DNA from: Norana najaformis
Taxonomy: Eukaryota; Annelida; Clitellata; Crassiclitellata; Hormogastridae
Assembly: GCA_964023275.1 (NCBI GenBank)
Contig: OZ029917.1
Coordinates: forward strand, 19,778,488-19,842,487
DNA length: 64,000 nt
Direction: 5' to 3'
Shown piece by piece: positions 48,001-64,000 of the stretch (positions are counted from its first letter, which is position 1; each line of letters starts with the position of its first letter). The notes under the pieces are model-generated. The model saw only the letters and a program-made list of their open reading frames with translations. It made no database searches and was not told the origin of the DNA. The translations under genes and the position numbers were made by a program.

Positions 48001-50168
48001 CAAGACATTTCAACAGCTAGGCCACAACACATTTAAGTACTGCAGTGCTGAAAGTTAATTTGCTTTCCTTAATTTTAGCTTTATCTTTATAGTTCATGAC
48101 TGAATTGTCCAAAAACCACAAGAGAAACAGCTGAATGACATAACAAACACTATTTCTTTTTGCAAGTGTGCTATTCACTTGAACCAGAATGCTGATACAC
48201 TGTGAATTCTAACATTGAAAACTGGGCTTGCACACCAAGGACGACTAATACGACTTCGTTCCATGGAGTGTCTAGCTCAGGGCACAAAATCAAGACTGTA
48301 CTCCTCTAGACCATGACACTTAAAGTACAGTGTTGAGATACCTTGGGACAAGGCAGTGCTTAAGGGTTGAGTCACAGTGCCAGGGTTGAAAAATGTAACA
48401 TTAAAAGAGGGAGGAAAATGCAAAATATCCTGCCAGCAGTACAAAGATTTGGAAAGTATAACAGTCTGTAAATAAGTCAAATTATTGATAAAAGAAGCAG
48501 GTCTAATAATAATAGGTGGTCTAGAGATGTAAGGTAAAAAGACTGACTGGGTAACATATATATGGATCCAAACACTTAATATAGCACATTTTAAAGGCAG
48601 TTGCTAAAAACCTGGAGATACATTGTGAAGGTGGTGGTAAGTAATGTTAAAAATTTCTCCAATGATCATGAAAAGTGAGAAAAACCCGGTCAGAGGAACT
48701 ACAGATGGCAATGATGAATCATGTACAAAATTAAGCAACATTCTCTCCTTCTGCAACATTAAGCAACATTACAAGGCCCTTCTTATAAAGATGTTTTTGC
48801 TAATTTAGCTAGAAATAAATTTCATGGTATTGCATAATTAGAGCATCTAATGGCGACATCTGTAGGTGTTCCACCATGATATAATACTGTCATCATTGCA
48901 TTTACTTGTAAAGCAGATATCAATGTTCTTTGAAAACCTAACCCAACATTTAGAAAATTTTACTGTGGCGATTGTAGCAGTTAGTGGTGAACAAAACCCT
49001 GATGATAGGCCCATATGTTGCCAACTTGTTGACATGACACCGGATTCCTATGCTCAAACCAGAGTTCCTTTTGGGTTGATATCATCTAAACGCATCTGGC
49101 CATTGTATTACCTCTGTTGCCTTTAGAACTGCTCCTGTTTTAGGAGGAGACCCAAAAACATAGCCACGCAATTATGTGCCTCAATTTGAAGTTTTTTTTA
49201 TAAAACTATTGTTGCAGATTTTTTGTCTGTGAACTAACTCTAACATTAGTTTTATAGTGGTACATTTTCTGTTTGTGCTTGCATTTGATAATTATACGTA
49301 GAATTCTACTGAAAAAATCAGGAACAAAAATTCCACGAGTGGAGCTGGACGAAGTTGGACCTTCACTAGACTTGGTCATGCGTCGAAGCAAGTTGGCTTC
49401 TGATGATTTGCTTAAAGAAGCCAGGAAAACACCAAAGGCAATTAAGGTTGGCATTCTTTTGATTTTTTTCATTAGAGTATAATATTAAACATGATGTATG
49501 CCTAGGAATATGTTCAGTATTGTATGAGGTACATTGGACGCCCTCACCACACGTGGACACAAGCAGTAGTGTCCCCTGCACCTGCTAAATTTCACACTCA
49601 GACTGGAGACTAGCCCACAGCAGAAATGGCTGGCAATGTGTTGTGGAAATGGCGATGCTTCAAAAAGCAACGTGCCATATACGATGCCTTGATAGGCTTT
49701 AAATGTTACGCAAAGAAACTAAAATGGAACAATTTTATACCACTGCTTTTGACAGCCCTACCAAGTACCAAATATAAGTACCTCACAATGAAGTTTGTAG
49801 CAAATTATAATGATTTCGTGTTATAACAAGGTCATATTTAAAAGCTTAATTATATTTGTGATTCATGTCCCCAACCATGTTAATGGAAATTGTGATAAGG
49901 CACGTTTTGCTCCCATTCTTTTCGATGAATTATGAACTTCTGAATTTTCTATTTTCAGCCAAAGAAAAAGAAGAACATTTCACACGATGTTTTTGGCAAT
50001 ACACAAGGCAGGATCCACTTAACACCACAGGACTTTAGTAAGCTGCAAACACGAAAAATGGTTGGCCTGAAGAGGAAACATAGAAAAAAACCACAGAATG
50101 AGGTAGAAGGCAACGAAGAGCACCAACCAGCAAAAAAGCAAAGATCTGAAACAGATTCTGATGAGTAA
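42072..50168 (+). CDS. RPF2: RPF2: Brix-domain ribosome production factor 2
   Basis: Exons 42072-42091, 43636-43765, 44311-44348, 45109-45148, 45442-45523, 46312-46388, 47127-47226, 47809-47911, 49302-49446, 49959-50168; 314 aa, all in phase (human 306 aa). RPF2 works with RRS1 in the nucleolus to bring the 5S RNP (5S rRNA, uL18, uL5) into the pre-60S ribosome. The protein has a basic start ([20 protein letters not shown]), then the Brix domain with [39 protein letters not shown] and [15 protein letters not shown], then [18 protein letters not shown], and the basic tail with [20 protein letters not shown] and [16 protein letters not shown]. Two oddities: the first coding exon is only 20 nt, and the intron after exon 3 (44349) has a GC donor (AAAAG|GCTAGT), the only reading that keeps the conserved frame [10 protein letters not shown]. 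The tail of the gene faces RAD9. Confidence 0.97.
42560..43425 (-). mobile_element. RTE-like LINE fragment with a 283-codon open frame
   Basis: The uninterrupted frame 43418-42567 (minus) reads [20 protein letters not shown], then [17 protein letters not shown], then [48 protein letters not shown] and [19 protein letters not shown]. These are the catalytic YADD box, thumb and C-terminal region of an RTE-type non-LTR reverse transcriptase. The endonuclease and first half of the RT are missing, so the copy is 5'-truncated and immobile, but the lack of stops suggests a recent insertion. Its 3' end 'gctggaattaatccctcctag' recurs inverted at 47336-47385. It lies antisense in RPF2 intron 1. Confidence 0.9.
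45940..46155 (-). mobile_element. tRNA-derived SINE, copy 2
   Basis: On the minus strand the head reads TAGTCTAGTGGTTATCAAGC (A-box-like), followed about 30 nt later by GGGGGTTCAAAAA (B-box-like). The far end has 'ctatgggtatgacatgttagcaac', matching 2580-2604. It lies antisense in an RPF2 intron. It resembles a tRNA-Glu/Asp-derived SINE; no functional tRNA fold is present. Confidence 0.75.
46535..46645. repeat. Dispersed repeat family B, copy 3 (diverged)
   Basis: It contains 'cttggattccaaatgtagttcagcc', 'cctcattataaggtggttctta' and 'ggatataactcgg'. It aligns in order with the copies at 1765 and 12135 but with more changes. It lies in an RPF2 intron. Confidence 0.4.
47336..47385 (+). mobile_element. 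3' scrap of the RTE-like LINE
   Basis: 'ctgacccctcccctagtagggattaattccaaccaggagggag' is the reverse complement, with a few changes, of the 3' end of the RTE fragment at 42560. It lies in an RPF2 intron. Confidence 0.6.
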
Positions 50169-50994
50169 ATGAGAATAAACTTTGATTGTCTTCATAAAAA
50201 TGACATACCAAAAAATAAAAGCAGTGAGTAAATGTAGTTAAGGCTTGTTATAATTGTACAATGTAGGTATTGCTCAGTTGTGTTTATAGATATATATTTA
50301 TATATATATATGCATCTTAATACACATATAGCACATATAAGCACCTCAGTCTCTGCAACACGACTACTTAACAGTTATAAACTGACACGTGTCAGGTAAG
50401 TGGAGAATTTTTTGAGCAGTTTGTGGCAGAAGATTTTGAATATTATGTGGAATGTAGTTCAAGGATGATCCATAGCACAAGGAAGCATGGTGCGCCCAAG
50501 CTATTGTTAGGCAGTGTGGGAGTAGATCTGCTGCTCGGGCCACAGAACACATTGTTTGTTGACCCTGGTGGCTCGAGACAGAAGTAGGAAGCTCCATGTG
50601 TATTCTGGGGTGGAGCCAACTATTGAGGCCCACCTTGAATTCTCTCCTCAACCAGAAGCCAGTGCAGCATCTCTTTCATGTAGTTAACAGTGCGGGGTTG
50701 CTAATGCATCTGCCTTCAACCTTCTTCCAGAATTAAAATCTGTTGCAAAATTTCTAGTGTTATCTTACCTAACTGCCTGTTGGTACTAAGGGCTACTGTG
50801 GAATGGTCCCTGTGCTTCAGAAAGGCTCCAACGGCGGCTATATCTAATAATTATTTAACGAAATAGCGCTGGTGTAGGAACAAGATTTGCAAATAACAAG
50901 GGCTGAGGATTCATCTGACTGTTTTTTATGTACAACAAAACAAATGGTAACATGGAAACTGTCACAGTTCATCATGGATTCAGGAAATGATTTT
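50169..50994. other. Tail-to-tail spacer between RPF2 and RAD9
   Basis: 826 bp. RPF2-strand polyadenylation hexamers AATAAA are at 50174-50179 and 50214-50219. No canonical hexamer was seen for RAD9 on the minus strand. A minus-strand stretch about 50680-50370 may be a very decayed LINE (starts LHWLL, then APPQNTHGASY-like text). Confidence 0.4.
50214..50219 (+). terminator. Candidate polyadenylation signal for RPF2
   Basis: AATAAA 46 nt past the RPF2 stop codon; another AATAAA at 50174-50179 begins 6 nt after the stop. Confidence 0.5.
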
Positions 50995-61631
<10,637 letters not shown>

Positions 61632-61839
61632 GTTATTTACTTTATAATTTACAACCCAATATCAACACCTGTCACAAAATTACCACTCCGCGGGTTCTCC
61701 AAAACAAAACTAGCGCTCGAGCTGTATGGCTTCATGCAGCGTTCCTGTCAGCTCGTAAAATTGTACTCATTAGAGATAACCCATTCAATTCAATATAATA
61801 TTCAATATAATATTCAGTTCTTTAAAAGAGACGTCTGGA

Positions 61840-62225
61840 GTTTTGATGGTAAACCAGAGTTAATTTTGTCGGGCGCTCGGGGATACTACTTCTCAGCCAT
61901 CCTAGGAACTCGCCATCACTTTAGGCCTTCCCGTTGCAATCTCTGCGCACGTCTTACACTCAAAAATGAAAACATTCATCTTCCGCAGATCCTATCCTGA
62001 TTCCTCTTCGTCCCCTTATATGTCCTGCAGATCCAATTCCAAACTCCACCCACCGTAGCCGCCTGCCTGCCTGCCTGCCTGTTCGGACGCTTGGATCTTG
62101 ACCTGGAACCGAATCCTTCTTGTCTATTAATATTGTTTTGACTGGGCGCCTGTGAATAAGCTGGTTCCCGTTACTTAGTTTTCGTTGGGTGCTGTAGAAA
62201 TCTCGAGCTTACGATTACGGTTAGG
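61840..62225 (+). mobile_element. LINE 3' end, 'CTGTGAATAAGCTGGT' family, copy 2
   Basis: It encodes a decayed C-terminus (RARLTLKNENIHLPQIL-like), followed by the same 3' UTR as at 20255: 'ccacccaccgtagccgcc', a (CCTG)n run, 'cttggatcttgacctggaac', 'attgttttgactgggcgcctgtgaataagctggttcccgt'. It is about 200 bp upstream of the RAD9 start codon, on the opposite strand. Confidence 0.75.
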
Positions 62226-62599
62226 CCTACTAAACAAAGCCAGAAGTCCACCCTGTTAAAGAAATCAGAGCGGGTTCAATTTTAACCTAAATCAACTCCC
62301 TCTGCAAAGTTCGAGCCCATTAACTATATTTCCATGTCAAGAGAATATCGCTTAGTCACAAGACCAAGTTTCAAGCGGCTCTATGGCTAGCACTGTCTCG
62401 TACATGGAGTGGCAGACATTAAAACGGGCAGCGGTGGTGAAGGATGACACCCGAAAAAATCATTGAAAATTAGCAGGGTCGAGGTCATACGGTCTTTATA
62501 TTAAACCGTTTACATGTTTACATTGAGTGGGATAGGCCTACTACAAATTTCAACCTACCTTAAGTGGCGCCTTCTTAGATTTATCAGATCATCGTGTAT

Positions 62600-62820
62600 C
62601 AGCGCCTTTTGGCCCTCTGCTGTAGGATGCTTCCCTTCCTCCTCTTATCTCTCTTTCCGCTCCAATCCCAAACATCATCCACCGTAGCTGCCACGCTGTC
62701 TCGCTGCCTGACTTTTCGATCTTGACCTGGAATCGAACCTTTTGTGCCTATCAATTTTGTTTTGACTGAGCGCCTGTGAATAAGCTGGTCCCCGTGACTT
62801 GACTTTCGTTAGGCTGGTCC
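62600..62820 (+). mobile_element. LINE 3' end, 'CTGTGAATAAGCTGGT' family, copy 3
   Basis: 'cttcctcctcttatctctctttccgctccaatcccaaacatcatccaccgtagctgcc', then 'tcgatcttgacctggaa', 'gcctatcaattttgttttgactgagcgcctgtgaataagctggtccccgtgac'. It is closer to copy 1 (20255) than to copy 2. No coding part is left. Confidence 0.75.
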
Positions 62821-62989
62821 TATCATTTGCAACTTCCTCCTCATATTCGCGACTCTCTAACCGAAACTATCTTTCGCTTTCAACTGAAAACTTACCTGTA
62901 GCCTACGTCTGTGGTTCTTGATGTTTCCAATGTGCACTCCTAAACTTTGTAAGGGGGCACTATCGAATCTAAGCTGTATTGCGAGCCTA

Positions 62990-63235
62990 TTGTATACATA
63001 CATAGGCCTACATACTTACATACACACATGCATACATAGGCCTACATACATACATACATACACACATACATACATACATACATACACACATGCATGCATA
63101 GGCCTACATACATACATACATACACACATACATACATACATACACACATGCATGCATAGGCCTACATACTTACATACACACATGCATACATACACGCATG
63201 CATGCATAGGTCTACATACATACATATCTACAAAG
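62990..63235. repeat. ACAT-based minisatellite with higher-order units
   Basis: (ACAT)n runs are broken at intervals by 'gcatgcataggcctacat' (near 63000, 63033, 63095, 63153 and 63200), giving higher-order units of about 35-60 bp. The frames it opens on both strands are simple-sequence artefacts. Confidence 0.9.
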
Positions 63236-64000
63236 TCCAGCAGGATCAATATTGTGCGCCTAGGGGTCAGATTCTCTGAAAACGCGTTTCTGGCGGATTG
63301 GGATCATAAATAAGCAGCCAATTTAACTTATTCTAATTAACTCCATTTAATTTCAGATTTTAACTTTGGGCAGGTGGATATAGGCTAGTCTTAATTAGAA
63401 GAAGGACTGGGACCACTGGAAGTGTCTTCGTAGGCCTATATGTTAAAAGAATTGTTTCACAATCTATGCACTTCGACAAGCAACATCTATGGCCATCCAA
63501 CTCTTCATCGCCGTTGCTTTTTACGACCATTTACCGAGCCTGACACGGCGAAGACATAACCATTCCAAACTAGTTTCCTTAAAAATAATTTTTAATGTCA
63601 TCCTTGGTTTCGATCTTCTGAGTTAAAAGCAATAACGTGTTATCGAAGTTATGTAGGCCTATAGGTCTACTTAATTGACCGTGTGGAGATTTTTGCTAAC
63701 CTGGGGGCAAGGGGCATCCTAAGCTCCATATCGTGGTCCAGGCTTAAACGGCCTAAAGTCCACCGTAGTGTGCTCTAAGAAAATCTGAATTCATTTCTTT
63801 CCACACTTAAAATTTTTTATAGCCTAGATAGGCTTATAGACACACATATAGCCTATATAGGCCTATATGCACATACTTCTGGGCGTCAACTACATTATTT
63901 TATGGCACTCTTGTTTACAGGTGTAGACATTACGAAGCTGCATTGAATGGCAGGTTGTCATGGAGTACGCACGTTGTAATCGCGCGTTTCACAACCGAGG

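Larger units (their letters stand above)
62226..64000. other. Intergenic end of the window
   Basis: It holds a LINE 3' end (62600-62820), the ACAT minisatellite (62990-63235) and CG-containing unique sequence. TAGGCCTA-type palindromes recur ('gataggcctac', 'gtaggcctatat', 'tataggcctatat'). An acceptor-like 'ttgtttacag' at 63911-63920 could begin an exon that continues past the window, but its downstream frame is not recognisable. Confidence 0.4.

Noticed and set aside
62918-63313. 131-codon frame of Thr-Tyr-Ile-His repeats
   Set aside because: Translation of the ACAT minisatellite.

Overview
This is an AT-rich, intron-rich animal nuclear genome segment. It has long introns, GT-AG splice sites, dispersed L2/CR1-like and RTE-like LINE fragments, tRNA-derived SINEs and long AT microsatellites. 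The gene content (TBC1D10, SARM1, RPF2, RAD9) is ordinary for bilaterians. Gene structure and repeats suggest a marine invertebrate; I cannot decide between deuterostome and lophotrochozoan from sequence alone.

Layout. 3.4-11.5 kb (+): the TBC domain and C-terminus of a TBC1D10-type Rab GAP, 7 exons, with the 5' exon(s) not found. 11.5-22.0 kb: intergenic, holding a degenerate minisatellite, a long (AT)n tract, LINE remnants and a CpG-bearing block that may be the SARM1 promoter. 22.0-30.1 kb (+): a complete SARM1 model, 8 coding exons, 811 aa, ARM-SAM-SAM-TIR. 30.1-33.9 kb: SARM1 3' flank and intergenic DNA. 33.9-39.6 kb (-): a complete 6-coding-exon gene for a 346-aa coiled-coil protein that I do not recognise. 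42.1-50.2 kb (+): complete RPF2, 10 exons, 314 aa, with a GC-AG intron and an RTE-type LINE fragment in intron 1. 51.0-61.6 kb (-): complete RAD9, 13 exons, 517 aa, with a perfect 434-bp tandem duplication in one intron. 61.7-64.0 kb: LINE 3' ends and an ACAT-type minisatellite.

The coiled-coil gene and RPF2 are head to head and may share a promoter region; RPF2 and RAD9 are tail to tail (stop codons 826 bp apart). The genes do not form one pathway: vesicle-traffic Rab regulation, NAD+ hydrolysis in axon degeneration and immunity, large-subunit ribosome assembly, and the 9-1-1 DNA-damage clamp. All exon boundaries were read by eye from splice consensus, reading-frame continuity and remembered similarity to the human proteins; no alignment or transcript data were available. 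The three complete conserved models and the unrecognised gene close in phase at every junction. No clearly new multi-gene system was found. The best candidates for a second look are the unrecognised coiled-coil gene, the orphan exon-like ORF inside RAD9, and a decayed element of an unnamed repetitive ORF family inside TBC1D10.
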